DNA of 64,000 bases, taken from Xiheimicrobium sp033763395. Lineage in GTDB: Bacteria; Myxococcota; Myxococcia; Myxococcales; Myxococcaceae. A program made the position numbers and the translations under genes. The stretch covers positions 1 through 64,000 of the forward strand of contig JANRKQ010000111.1 in NCBI GenBank assembly GCA_033763395.1. Direction: 5' to 3'. Positions 53,244 through 62,243 of the stretch are shown here, in pieces (position 1 is the stretch's first letter; every line of letters begins with the position of its first letter). The notes beneath the pieces are model-generated. The model had not been told where the DNA came from. It saw only the letters and a program-made list of their open reading frames with translations, and searched no databases.

Positions 53244-54107
53244 ATGCAGGAGCGTCTGCAGAAATACCTCGCCCGCGCCGGCATCGCCTCACGCCGCGCC
53301 GCCGAGGCGCTCATCACCGCCGGCCGCGTCAAGGTGAACGGCGCCGTCGTCAAGGAGCTGGGCACCAAGGTCGACGGCGCGAAGGATCTCGTCGTCGTCG
53401 ATGGCAAGCCCGCGGTGGCGCCCGACGAGAAGTCGTGGTTCCTCCTCTACAAGCCCCCCGGCGTCGTCACGACGATGAAGGATCCCCAGGGGCGCCCGAC
53501 GATCCACGACTACCTCGGCACGGTGAAGATGCGCGTCTTCCCCGTCGGCCGGCTCGACTACGACGCCGAAGGAGCGCTGCTCCTCACCGACGACGGCGAG
53601 GCCGCCAACCGCCTCATGCACCCGCGCCACCAGGTCAAGCGCGTCTACCTCGCGAAGGTGAAGGGCGACCCGACCGACGCCAGCCTCGAGAAGCTGCGCG
53701 GCGGCGTGCGCCTCGAGGACGGCTTCGCGCAGCCCAACGACGTGAGCCGCTTCGATCGCGCCGACAAGAACACCTGGCTGCGCATCGTCGTCTCAGAGGG
53801 CCGCCCCCACCTCATCAAGCGGCTCTGCGCCGCCATCGGGCACCCGGTGGTGCGCCTCTATCGCCCGAGCCACGCCGGCATCCCCGTCGATGGCCTGCGC
53901 CCGGGGCAGCTGCGCGCGCTGACGAACGACGAGGTGCGCCGCGTCAACGCCGTCGCCGAAGGGAAGGGCAGCGCCGAACCCGCGCTCAAGCTCCCGCCGC
54001 GGCGCCACGGGCACGGCGTCGGTAAGGACGAGCCCGACGACGAGCCGAAGTCCCCTCCGCCCCAGCGGAGCCCGGAGAATGCCCGCTCGAAGGCGGCCCG
54101 TCGCTGA
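53244..54107 (+). CDS. rluB: 23S rRNA pseudouridine synthase RluB family
   Basis: A 287-aa RsuA-family enzyme. The S4 RNA-binding domain (~1-60) begins MQERLQKYLARAGIASRRAAE. The catalytic Asp105 is in GRLDYDAEG, with RPHLIKRL later. The tail (~240-287) is basic and Pro-rich. It modifies a 23S rRNA uridine; assignment to RluB rather than RluE/F rests on the S4 domain and the scpAB-rluB gene order, a common arrangement. Confidence 0.88.
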   Translation: MQERLQKYLARAGIASRRAAEALITAGRVKVNGAVVKELGTKVDGAKDLVVVDGKPAVAPDEKSWFLLYKPPGVVTTMKDPQGRPTIHDYLGTVKMRVFPVGRLDYDAEGALLLTDDGEAANRLMHPRHQVKRVYLAKVKGDPTDASLEKLRGGVRLEDGFAQPNDVSRFDRADKNTWLRIVVSEGRPHLIKRLCAAIGHPVVRLYRPSHAGIPVDGLRPGQLRALTNDEVRRVNAVAEGKGSAEPALKLPPRRHGHGVGKDEPDDEPKSPPPQRSPENARSKAARR

Positions 54108-54108
54108 T

Positions 54109-56229
54109 ATGACGGAGGCCATGTTCGCGCGCGCCGCCTGTTGCTGCGTCTGCCTCGCGCTCCTGACGTGCTCGGGCGATCGCGACAAGTACCTCGCGCA
54201 GCTCCAGAGCCCGCGGCCCGACGACCGCGCCATCGCGGTGAAGAAGCTCGCCGAGAAGTACGACTCGGACGATCTGCCGCTCTTTACCCAGGCCGCGCGC
54301 GACCCCGTCGGCATGGTACGCGCCGAGGCGATGGGCGCGCTGGGCAAGAGCAACGACGGGCGGGTGGTGGACCTGCTCGGCGAGGCGCTCGGAGATCCCG
54401 ACGAGGTCGTCCAGGTCGCGGCGGCGCGCGCGCTCGCGAACGTGAAGAACGACAAGGCGCGCACCTACCTCACGCTCCAGTATTCGCGGCGGGGCCGCAG
54501 CACGCGTCAGGTGATCGTCGAGGGCCTCAAGAGCGCCAACGTGCCCGGTGCCATGGCGAGCTGTGTCGTCGCCGAGGCCACCGCGCTCTGGGAGAAGAAC
54601 CTCAAGGCCCTCGAAGACGGCGCCTTGCCCGAGCGGGTCGGCGCCGCCGAAGAGCTGGGCCGCGCCGGGCGCCCCGAAGCCGTCAACCGCCTCGTCCCGC
54701 TGCTCAAGGACAAAAACGTGGTGCTGGCGGCGGCTGCCGCCCGTGGGCTGGGGCTCGCGCGGGACGCCCGGGCCGTGCCGGCGCTCACCGCGCTGCTCGA
54801 CGAGAACTTTCCCGAGCTGCGCGAGGCGGCGTGCGAAGCGCTGGGCAAGCTGAAGGATCCCGCCGCGCTCCCCAAGCTGAGCGCCGTCTCGCTCGAGCAG
54901 AGCCCCGCCAGCGTGCTGGCGACGCAGGCGATCATCGCGCTCCCACCTTCGGACGAGACGAACAAGGCGCTGTGTGACGTCCTCAGTGGTGGCGGCGGCG
55001 CCGAGGTGGACGCCGCGGGCCGCGAGCTGCGGCGGCGGGGCGGGTGCCCGGTCGAGCCGCTCCTCGAGAAGCTGAAAGGGGGCGCTCCGAACGCCGCGCT
55101 GCGCGCCATCGTCGCCCTGGGCCCTACGCTCAAGGAGCACTCGGCGAAGGTGACGCCGCTCCTCTCGTCGAGCGACGCGACCACCCGTCGCCTCGCCGTC
55201 GATGCGATCGCCGAGCTGTCGGATCCAGCCAGCGCCGCGGCGTTGCTCAAGGCCTTCGAGGCCGAGCTCAAGGCCATCGAGCCCCTGCGCGCCGACTGGA
55301 TCCCCGCCGATCTCGCGCTCAAGTTCGCCCCGGGCTTCAACCCCGACGAGACTCCACCCGCCGATGGCCGCGACATCTTCCGCGTCAATCGCGCGCGCAC
55401 GTCGGACATGTTCAAGCGCGTCGCGGCCCTCGACGCGCAGAAGCTCAAGGAGCGGGGCAAGGTGCCGCTCCAGGCCCGTGCGCCACGCGAGCTCGTCGAT
55501 GACGGCGCCGACGAGCAGTACCACCTGCTCGCCTCGCTCCTGCGTGCGCTCGGCCGGCTGAAGGTCGACGGCGCCCGCGCGCGACTCGAGCCCTTCACCG
55601 AGGAGCAGAGCGCCACCCTGCGCAGCGCCGCCTTCGCCGGGCTCGGTCTGCTCGGTCCCGAGACGGTGCCGCTGGTGAAGGTCGGGCTCTTCGATGCGGA
55701 GCGCTCGGTGCAGGCCGCCGCCGCGCAGTCGCTCGCCGAGTCTCCCGAAGGGCGCGCGGCGATCATCGAGGCGCTCGAGAAGCTCGTCGGTGACCGGTCG
55801 CGGCTGGTAGAGCCCCTTCGAGGTGTCGCGCTGCCCGCCACCGCCGCGCCGGCCCTGCTGGGGCTCGTCAAGGAGGGTGGGGCCGATGGCTCGCTCGCGG
55901 CCTCGCTGCTCGCCGAGATGCAGGCCCCCGAGTCCGTGCCCGCCATCGTCGAGCTGCTCGGGCAGGACACGGTGGTGGGCCGCCGTGAGTTGATCGGCAC
56001 CCTTGGTCGCACCCGCGCTCCCCAGGCCGTCGCCGCGCTCGGCCGGGAGCTCTTCAGCGACAGCCCTCCCGTGCGCGCCGCCGCCGTCGAAGCCCTCGCA
56101 TCGCTGGGCGAGCCCGCGCGGCCGATGCTCGAGGCCCTCGATGCGCTCAAGGGCGACTACTCGTTGCGTGTGCGCGACGCGGCGACGAAGGCCGTGCAGG
56201 CGCTCACCCCGCCGGAGGCCCAGCGCTGA
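54109..56229 (+). CDS. HEAT-repeat lipoprotein
   Basis: A 706-aa protein. The signal segment has a Cys cluster (ACCCVCLALLTCS). About 12-15 HEAT/PBS-type helical repeats follow, with units such as VRAEAMGALGKSNDGRVVDLL and AAAARGLGLARDARAVPALTALL. The expected form is a solenoid scaffold at the envelope. ATG 54109 is taken; ATG 54121, directly after GGAGG, would remove four residues and keep the signal. The last base overlaps the next gene's ATG. Confidence 0.75.
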   Translation: MTEAMFARAACCCVCLALLTCSGDRDKYLAQLQSPRPDDRAIAVKKLAEKYDSDDLPLFTQAARDPVGMVRAEAMGALGKSNDGRVVDLLGEALGDPDEVVQVAAARALANVKNDKARTYLTLQYSRRGRSTRQVIVEGLKSANVPGAMASCVVAEATALWEKNLKALEDGALPERVGAAEELGRAGRPEAVNRLVPLLKDKNVVLAAAAARGLGLARDARAVPALTALLDENFPELREAACEALGKLKDPAALPKLSAVSLEQSPASVLATQAIIALPPSDETNKALCDVLSGGGGAEVDAAGRELRRRGGCPVEPLLEKLKGGAPNAALRAIVALGPTLKEHSAKVTPLLSSSDATTRRLAVDAIAELSDPASAAALLKAFEAELKAIEPLRADWIPADLALKFAPGFNPDETPPADGRDIFRVNRARTSDMFKRVAALDAQKLKERGKVPLQARAPRELVDDGADEQYHLLASLLRALGRLKVDGARARLEPFTEEQSATLRSAAFAGLGLLGPETVPLVKVGLFDAERSVQAAAAQSLAESPEGRAAIIEALEKLVGDRSRLVEPLRGVALPATAAPALLGLVKEGGADGSLAASLLAEMQAPESVPAIVELLGQDTVVGRRELIGTLGRTRAPQAVAALGRELFSDSPPVRAAAVEALASLGEPARPMLEALDALKGDYSLRVRDAATKAVQALTPPEAQR

Positions 56230-58496
56230 TGGACCCGCGGGAGATCAAGGACAAGGCCACCCAGCTCTTCTCGAAGGGCAAGTTCGCCAAGGCCGCCGAG
56301 GCCTACGAGCAGTACTGCAAAGCCGACCCGAAGGACCTCCAGGCCCGCCTCCGCATGGGGGACGCGTGGGCGAAGGCCGGCCAGAAGGACCGCGCGATCG
56401 GTGCCTACCAGGCCGCGGCCGAGGGCTTCGCGAAGGACGGGTTCCTCCCGCGCGCCATCGCTGCGTCGAAGCTCGTGCTCGAGCTCGACCCCGGCCACAA
56501 GGGCGTCTCGAAGATGTTGGCCGACCTCTACGCGCGCAAGAGCGGGGCGACGCGGCCGTCGACGGCGAGGACGATTGGGGCCAAGCCCGATCCCTCGCCG
56601 GCCGAAAAGCCGACCGCGCCTATCGAGATCACCGTCGAGGAGCCCGTCGCCGAAGCCCCCGCGCCCGTCGTCGCCGCGCCCCCGCCACCACCGGCCGAGG
56701 GGATCGAGATCGAGCTGGCCGCCGGCCCGGTGACGGGAGAGGTCGAGATTCCCATCGAGGGGCTCGATCCCCCGCCGTCCGCGCTCCCTGCGCCAGGCGA
56801 GCTGCCGCCGGAGCTGGAGGTCGCGCCGCCGCTGGGTGTCGAGCTCGTTCCGCCGCCAGCGCCGAGCCTCGAGCTGGACCCGCCACCAGGGCCGAACTTC
56901 GAGCTGGACCCGCCACCGGCGCCGAACCTCGAGTTGGATCCGCCACCAGCGCCGAGCTTCGAACTCGAGGTCGATTCGGTGAGCGAGGCGCCGCTCGCTG
57001 GACCGGTCGAGGCCGCGCAGGCCCCGGCGACGGTTCCGCCCGCCCCGCTGGCCGCAGACGCCGTTCCTGCGCCAGAGGCCCGCGCTTCGCCGGCCGTGGT
57101 TTCTTCGCCGTCGTCGGCAAGCGTCGACCGGGGCGCGAACGTCGACGCCCTCGACTCACCGCCGTCCGCTCCCCCCGATGTGGTGGTTCTCACGCGCAAG
57201 CGGGCTCCGACGCCTTCGGTTTCGAGCAGCCCCCCACAAGGCGCGCCGCCAGGGCTCAAGCCAAGACAGCCCACGTCCGAGGTGAAGCCCGAGCCTCCGC
57301 AGAGCTCACCCAGCGGCGCGCGCATCTGGCTCCCGCCGACGTTCCAGCCGCCGGCCGCGACGACTGCTGCGCCGACGCCGAGCGGTCCGGTCGCGCCGCC
57401 CGCCGCGGCCGAGCTCCAGACTGAGCTCGAGAAGAGCCTCGAAGCCTTCGCGCGCTTCGACGTCGATGCGCCGCCCCCAGCGCCCGCGGCCCCTGTCGCG
57501 AAAGCGCCCGTGCGATCGGTCGCCAGCTTCACCGAGCTCGAGCTCGAAGGGGACTCGCTCCTCCAGGCGGTCGAGGCCGCCGCGTCTCTCGGGGCGCCGC
57601 CGGTTCAGTCGTCCGGGTCGGTGCAGATCACCGCCGAAGAGGCGATGGACGCGCCGGACGATGCCCGCCCAGAGCCAGGCGCGCTGCCGAAGATCCCGCT
57701 CTTCTCCGATCTCCCCGAAGACGCCTTCATCGCGCTCTTCGAGCGCTGCCCCCTGCGCCGCGCCGAGCCGGGAGACCGCGTCATCGACCAGGGCAGCATC
57801 GGCACCAGCTTCTTCGTCATCTGCTCGGGCAAGGCGCGCGTGCTCCGCACCGAGGGCGACGCGACCCGTGAGCTCGCGATGCTCGACGAGGGCGCGTTCT
57901 TCGGTGAGATGGCGCTGCTCTCGGACGCCCCCCGGAGCGCCAGCGTCGAGGCCGCGGCCGAAGACACCCAGCTGCTCGAGATCCCCGCGCTGGTGCTGAC
58001 AGAGCTCTCGACGAAGTACCCGACGGTGGCGACCGCGCTGAAGAAGTTCTGCCGGCAGCGGCTGCTGGCGAACCTGATGAACAGCGCGGCGCTCTTCAAG
58101 CCCTTCACGCCGAGCGAGCGGCGCGGCCTCATTCAGAAGTTCCGCGCGCGCGACGCGCTGCCCGGGGAGACGCTCATTCGGGAAGGGCAGCCCTCAGACG
58201 GCCTGTACGTCGTGCTCACGGGCGAGGTGGCGGTCGACGTCGGAGGCCGGCCCGTCGCGACGCTCAAGGAGGGCCAGGTCTTCGGTGAGATGTCGCTCCT
58301 CACGCGCTCGGTCACCATGGCCACCGTGAAGACGACCCGCCGGACCTCGCTCTTGCGCCTGCCCCGGGCCGACTTCGATCAGCTGATCATGAGCCACCCG
58401 CAGATCCTCGAGCAGGTGGCCGAGCTCACCGATGAGCGGCGCCGGCAGAACGCGGCGCTTCAGGTGCGGCCGAACGCCACCGCGTCGATGGTGTGA
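56229..58496 (+). CDS. TPR protein with two cyclic-nucleotide-binding domains
   Basis: A 755-aa protein with no signal peptide. N-terminal TPR-like helices (~1-95) are followed by a long Pro/Ala linker with decapeptide repeats (~200-250). Two cNMP-binding (CAP/Crp-type) domains lie near 490-605 and 620-735, each with the phosphate-binding cassette FFGEMALLSDAPRSAS or VFGEMSLLTRSVTMAT. No DNA-binding helix-turn-helix or kinase is present. The Arg expected in a cAMP cassette is seen in the first domain (PRSAS) but less clear in the second. A cytoplasmic sensor/scaffold is the best description. The ATG overlaps the preceding stop. Confidence 0.8.
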   Translation: MDPREIKDKATQLFSKGKFAKAAEAYEQYCKADPKDLQARLRMGDAWAKAGQKDRAIGAYQAAAEGFAKDGFLPRAIAASKLVLELDPGHKGVSKMLADLYARKSGATRPSTARTIGAKPDPSPAEKPTAPIEITVEEPVAEAPAPVVAAPPPPPAEGIEIELAAGPVTGEVEIPIEGLDPPPSALPAPGELPPELEVAPPLGVELVPPPAPSLELDPPPGPNFELDPPPAPNLELDPPPAPSFELEVDSVSEAPLAGPVEAAQAPATVPPAPLAADAVPAPEARASPAVVSSPSSASVDRGANVDALDSPPSAPPDVVVLTRKRAPTPSVSSSPPQGAPPGLKPRQPTSEVKPEPPQSSPSGARIWLPPTFQPPAATTAAPTPSGPVAPPAAAELQTELEKSLEAFARFDVDAPPPAPAAPVAKAPVRSVASFTELELEGDSLLQAVEAAASLGAPPVQSSGSVQITAEEAMDAPDDARPEPGALPKIPLFSDLPEDAFIALFERCPLRRAEPGDRVIDQGSIGTSFFVICSGKARVLRTEGDATRELAMLDEGAFFGEMALLSDAPRSASVEAAAEDTQLLEIPALVLTELSTKYPTVATALKKFCRQRLLANLMNSAALFKPFTPSERRGLIQKFRARDALPGETLIREGQPSDGLYVVLTGEVAVDVGGRPVATLKEGQVFGEMSLLTRSVTMATVKTTRRTSLLRLPRADFDQLIMSHPQILEQVAELTDERRRQNAALQVRPNATASMV
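56838..56970 (+). repeat. Tandem 30-bp coding repeat
   Basis: Four imperfect 30-base units encode VELVPPPAPS, LELDPPPGPN, FELDPPPAPN and LELDPPPAPS, ending in FELEVD. They lie inside the linker of the cyclic-nucleotide-binding protein. Length variation between strains is likely. Confidence 0.85.
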
Positions 58497-58519
58497 GGCA
58501 GACACGGCCCCGCGGGTGA

Positions 58520-59356
58520 CTACTCGCCGCGATGCAGCCGCTGCAGGTACTCATCGCGGGTGATGAGGCCCGCCTCGATGAGGATCTCGAGCAGGCTGCG
58601 GAGCGCGCGGACCTGACTGGTGACGATCGTCTCGAGCCCGTCGACCTGCTCGCGGAGCAGGGCGATCTCCTTGCGCAGCTGGGCTTCGACCTCGGGCGAC
58701 GGTGCCGCTGGAGGGGGCGCGGCCGGCCGCGCAGGGGGCGAGGGGGGCCGTGGGGAGGCCGCGGGCGCAGAGAGGAGCTGGTCGAGCTCGAAGGTGGTCT
58801 CCGTCAGCCCGAGCTCGCCGGGCGTGGCGGCCTTCGTCGCCGAGGCCGACTCACCGAAGTAGTGGTGCCGAATCGCCCGGTCGATGGACGAGGCCGTCGC
58901 GACGACTGGCGTCATCTTCTGGTTGGTGGCGAACTCGAGCTCCTGGAGCGCCTCGACGTTGGTCGGATCGGACGTCGCGAGCGTCAGCACGTTCGTGTTG
59001 GGGTCGACCGACACCGGGAAGACGCCATAGCGCTCGGCGAGATCGAGCCGCAGGTGCTCGGTGATGCGCGCGGGCAGCTGGCGCGAGTCGAGGTCGACCG
59101 TCTCGAGCCGGAGCTGCTGAGCGAGCACCCGGCACATCGCCACCTCGTCGACGAAGCCCATCTCGACGACGACGCGGCCCAGGCGCCCGCCCCACTTCTT
59201 CTGCTCCGCCAGCGCGGCCTTGAGCCTCACCTCGTCGAGCACGCCCGCCTCGATCAGCAGCTCGCCCAGCCGGCGGCGGACACGGGGCGGTGGGGGGGGG
59301 GGACGCGGCGTCACGAGCGTCTGCGACGGTACCAGCGAGAGGGCAGGGGGCAACAT
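58520..59356 (-). CDS. Stand-alone MshEN (GspE N-domain) protein, likely c-di-GMP binding
   Basis: A 278-aa protein. Two adjacent motifs of the MshEN type, RLGELLIEAGVLDEVRLKAA and RLGRVVVEMGFVDEVAM, are followed by the GspE N-terminal II domain (RYGVFPVSVDPNTNVLTLA). No ATPase domain follows. Instead there is a Pro-rich linker and a C-terminal coiled coil (LRKEIALLREQVDGLETI) ending in a short helix (IEAGLITRDEYLQRL). MshEN domains bind cyclic di-GMP. An 11-G tract on the plus strand at 59292-59302 encodes prolines ~19-22. ATG at 59356. Confidence 0.8.
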   Translation of the reverse strand: MLPPALSLVPSQTLVTPRPPPPPPRVRRRLGELLIEAGVLDEVRLKAALAEQKKWGGRLGRVVVEMGFVDEVAMCRVLAQQLRLETVDLDSRQLPARITEHLRLDLAERYGVFPVSVDPNTNVLTLATSDPTNVEALQELEFATNQKMTPVVATASSIDRAIRHHYFGESASATKAATPGELGLTETTFELDQLLSAPAASPRPPSPPARPAAPPPAAPSPEVEAQLRKEIALLREQVDGLETIVTSQVRALRSLLEILIEAGLITRDEYLQRLHRGE

Positions 59357-59526
59357 TCGGAGGGCCTCTTCGGGCGGAAAATTCCGCCAGGGCCGTAGCA
59401 GACCCACGAGGCCGCATGCCAGCCCTCCACTGGCGTTCGTCGGCCTTCGATGGCGGGCTGAAAATGAAGACGCCAGCCCCGGGTCGAGCCCAGGACCGGC
59501 GTCGGTCGAAACGCCTGCGAGCCTGT

Positions 59527-60666
59527 CTACTTCGCGGGCGCTTCGTTGGGCGCGGGGCGAGCCGGAGGCGCGAGCTTCTTGGCCTCGGCCTTCTCGCCGG
59601 CGGTGAGCGGCTTCATGCGGAAGCCCTTCCACGTCGCCTCGCCGCCCTTGAACTTCACCACCGCGGCCATGCCGACGCTCTTGGTGGCGTCGTTCATCTC
59701 CCACCCGAAGGTGTCGGCGGGGCCCGGGTTGAGGAAGAGCGTCTTCGACGCCGTGCCTTCCTTCACGAGCTGCGTGCCCACGGCGTCGCTCGTGGCGCGG
59801 CCACCGGCCTCCTTGATGTTCGAGGCGAACCCGAACCCGATCTTCGCCTCTTCGATCAGCTTCGCGACGGCCTCGTCACCGACGTTGCCCGCGGCGCCGG
59901 CGTGATCGAGCGCCTGGGGCCCGTTGCCGTGCGGCGGTCCGTGCGACACGAGCGCGACCGGCACCTTCGCCTCCTTCGCCTCTCGCACCACCTCGGCGAC
60001 CGTCGACGGGTAGTACAGGCAGCCCGTCGCGCACTTGAGGTAGCCCTGATCGTGGTAGCCCGGCAGCGAGACGAACATCAGCTCGGGGAACTCGACCGAG
60101 CGCACCGCGTTCATGTTGATGACGTTCGAGTTGTCCTTCTGCGCGGCCGCGACGCCGTCGGTGAACTCGGCGCGGCACTCCTGGTTGCCGGCGATCACCA
60201 GCACCGGCACCTTCGCGGTCGCCAGCTCGGACACCACGCGGGTGATGCCCGGCGCGAGATCGCCGATGTCGCCCGTGAGGACGATGGCGTCGGCCTTCTG
60301 CTCCTGGAAGAACTTCACGTACTTCTTGAGCGCGAAGAGGTTCTCACCGGAGTCCTCGTTCACCGGGCCCAGCACGCCCACCACGAACTCGCCGTCGGCG
60401 TCCTTGTCGGAGAACGTCAGGTGCGCGCCCGACAGCTTCGCGGTGCGCTCGCCGACCTTCAGCTCGCTCGTCGGGCCGGGATCGATCGGCGCCGCGCACT
60501 CCTTCTCGGCGCGGACCTCGGGCGGCTTGGCCACCACGGGCTGCACGACCGGCTTGGGCGGCTCCGGCGGCGGCTTGGGCGGATCGACCACCTTCTTCTC
60601 GGGGCACGCCGACAGCGCCAGCGCGCTCGCCACCATCACTGCTGCCTTCGACAACCGGCTGACCAT
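59527..60666 (-). CDS. Calcineurin-like metallophosphatase-type lipoprotein
   Basis: A 379-aa protein with signal peptide and lipobox LALSAC. After a Pro/Lys-rich linker the phosphoesterase core reads VLTGDIGDLAPG, VIAGNQECR, SLPGYHDQGY and LVSHGPPHGNG. The first D-x-H motif is not visible and the usual GNH[D/E] is GNQE, so metal binding may be altered. Exported; substrate unknown. ATG at 60666. Confidence 0.7.
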   Translation of the reverse strand: MVSRLSKAAVMVASALALSACPEKKVVDPPKPPPEPPKPVVQPVVAKPPEVRAEKECAAPIDPGPTSELKVGERTAKLSGAHLTFSDKDADGEFVVGVLGPVNEDSGENLFALKKYVKFFQEQKADAIVLTGDIGDLAPGITRVVSELATAKVPVLVIAGNQECRAEFTDGVAAAQKDNSNVINMNAVRSVEFPELMFVSLPGYHDQGYLKCATGCLYYPSTVAEVVREAKEAKVPVALVSHGPPHGNGPQALDHAGAAGNVGDEAVAKLIEEAKIGFGFASNIKEAGGRATSDAVGTQLVKEGTASKTLFLNPGPADTFGWEMNDATKSVGMAAVVKFKGGEATWKGFRMKPLTAGEKAEAKKLAPPARPAPNEAPAK

Positions 60667-60765
60667 GCGAAGTCCCCTCGTCTTTTCGTGAAAGGTTGAA
60701 AGACCGCGCGTGGTTAGCGGAAACGGACTCGCCGGTCCAGCGGCTTCGCGGTACACCTGTTGGCC

Positions 60766-61551
60766 ATGCGGAGCCTCGCCCTCGCGGTCGTCCTCGGTGC
60801 CGTCGGCTGTGCCCACGTTCCGCTCTCGGCCCAGGCGCTCGACGGCCTCGAGAAGCCGGCCTTCATCGCGCGCATCGAAGACGGCGCGGGACCGAAGTCG
60901 ACCGTCTTTCGCGACGACGCCGCCAGCTACGCGGCCCGGCTGAAGAAGCTCGACGCGCGCGAGGCCGACCGCCGACTGACGCTGAAGCTCGAGAAGGGCA
61001 CCGACACCGATCGCTCGCTCAACCGCTATCAGGTGGCGGACACCCTGCGCGCGCAGGTGCTGGCGGAGCTGCCCCGAGGCGCCCCCTGGAGCCGCGTCGC
61101 GTCGCCCGCGCAGGTCGCCTCGCTGCTCGAGTCGTTCCTCGTCGACGAGGTGCCCGCGAACGCACCGGATGTTTCGCGGCTGTCGCCCCTGGGCGTCGAC
61201 TCGGTCATCGAGCTCGTCATCGAAGACTTCGGTCTGCGCAGCAGCGGGGGGAAGGCGGGGATCTACCTGTACGGCTACGCGCGGCTCTACCGCATCGACG
61301 GCGGCACCTTGTACCGGCGGGCGTTCTTCAGCGATGAGCTGCGCGCCGGCCTCGAGCCGCTCGACCCTTTCGAGGTCGCGAAGAAGCCGTCGATCTTCGG
61401 CAGCCGGCTCCGGTCGATGCTCACGGCGATCGCGCATCAGATCGCGCAGGATCTCTCACCAGCGACCCGCGCCGCGCGCGCCGACGAGCCGCCGCGACGA
61501 GGGGCTGAGCCCGCCGTGCCGGTGAAGCCTGCCGAAGACGACCCGCTCTGA
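60766..61551 (+). CDS. Secreted lipoprotein of unknown function
   Basis: A 261-aa protein with a signal peptide and lipobox AVGC (Cys15). The mature part is mixed alpha/beta with a strand-rich middle (GVDSVIELVIEDFGLRSSGG, IYLYGYARLYRI) and a Pro-rich charged C-terminus. No family recognised. ATG at 60766; TTG at 60760 is an alternative. Divergent from the metallophosphatase gene. Confidence 0.65.
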   Translation: MRSLALAVVLGAVGCAHVPLSAQALDGLEKPAFIARIEDGAGPKSTVFRDDAASYAARLKKLDAREADRRLTLKLEKGTDTDRSLNRYQVADTLRAQVLAELPRGAPWSRVASPAQVASLLESFLVDEVPANAPDVSRLSPLGVDSVIELVIEDFGLRSSGGKAGIYLYGYARLYRIDGGTLYRRAFFSDELRAGLEPLDPFEVAKKPSIFGSRLRSMLTAIAHQIAQDLSPATRAARADEPPRRGAEPAVPVKPAEDDPL

Positions 61552-61565
61552 GCTCAGCGGAACGA

Positions 61566-61604
61566 GAAGCACGAAGAGCCGAATCAGTCGGTCTCCCGTG
61601 CTTC
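61566..61604. terminator. Bidirectional hairpin between convergent genes
   Basis: 17-base arms with 12 paired positions (GAAGCACG/CGTGCTTC outer, CCGA/TCGG inner) around a 5-base loop. It sits 14 bases after the lipoprotein stop. There is no U-tract. The rest of the 175-base gap shows nothing else. Confidence 0.4.
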
Positions 61605-61726
61605 ACGATCGCTGAACCGTGCACAGCCCGCTCCCGGACCCGCAGCGCCTGGTCGCGGGAGACCTCGGCCCATGGCGCCTTGCAGACGACGTCCAGCGCC
61701 TGAGTCGAAGGGGGGCGGCGAGCCGC

Positions 61727-62113
61727 TCAGAACCCGAGGCGGGGCGCGGCGCTCTCGAGGAGCGGCGTCACCAGCCAGGTGTCGATCACCCAACCGAGCA
61801 GCGCTCCCGCCGCAGCGCCGACGAAGTCCCAGGTGAGATCCTTGAGCGAGGCGCTCCCGAGTCCGAGACCGTCGACGAGCTCCTTGCCGACGCCCAGGGA
61901 GAGGCTGGTAAAGAACCCGAACAGCGCGCGCTCGGGTGCCGTCTCGAGGAACGAGATCGCCGCGGCCTGGCCACCGAGCGACAGTGCCGCGCTGACGGTG
62001 GCGTGAAGCGCCTTGTCGGGCCCGAGCCAGTCATCCGCGCGAGCCGCCGTCGGGACGGAGAGTGCGGCGACGAGGGCTACGACACGGGTCCACCAGGGCC
62101 TCGAAGCTCGCAT
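61727..62113 (-). CDS. Small membrane protein, YfiM/DUF2279-like
   Basis: A 128-aa protein. The signal segment ends near AARADDW. DKALHATVSAALSLGG, GVGKELVDG and DLTWDFVGAAAGALLGW follow, with conserved His, Lys-Glu and Asp in membrane-embedded helices as in YfiM/DUF2279 and VanZ-like proteins. ATG at 62113 is preferred to an upstream start at 62182. Function unknown. Confidence 0.6.
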   Translation of the reverse strand: MRASRPWWTRVVALVAALSVPTAARADDWLGPDKALHATVSAALSLGGQAAAISFLETAPERALFGFFTSLSLGVGKELVDGLGLGSASLKDLTWDFVGAAAGALLGWVIDTWLVTPLLESAAPRLGF

Positions 62114-62243
62114 GCGCGGGAGCCGCTGACGGCGTGCACCGGGAACGCTGGCGGGCGTGGCAGCGAGGAACCTGGAGTGCATTGGGGCCAGCGACGATGG
62201 CTCATCTTCGAGGCGGGTGACGGGGCGCCCGCGGGAAAGGCCC

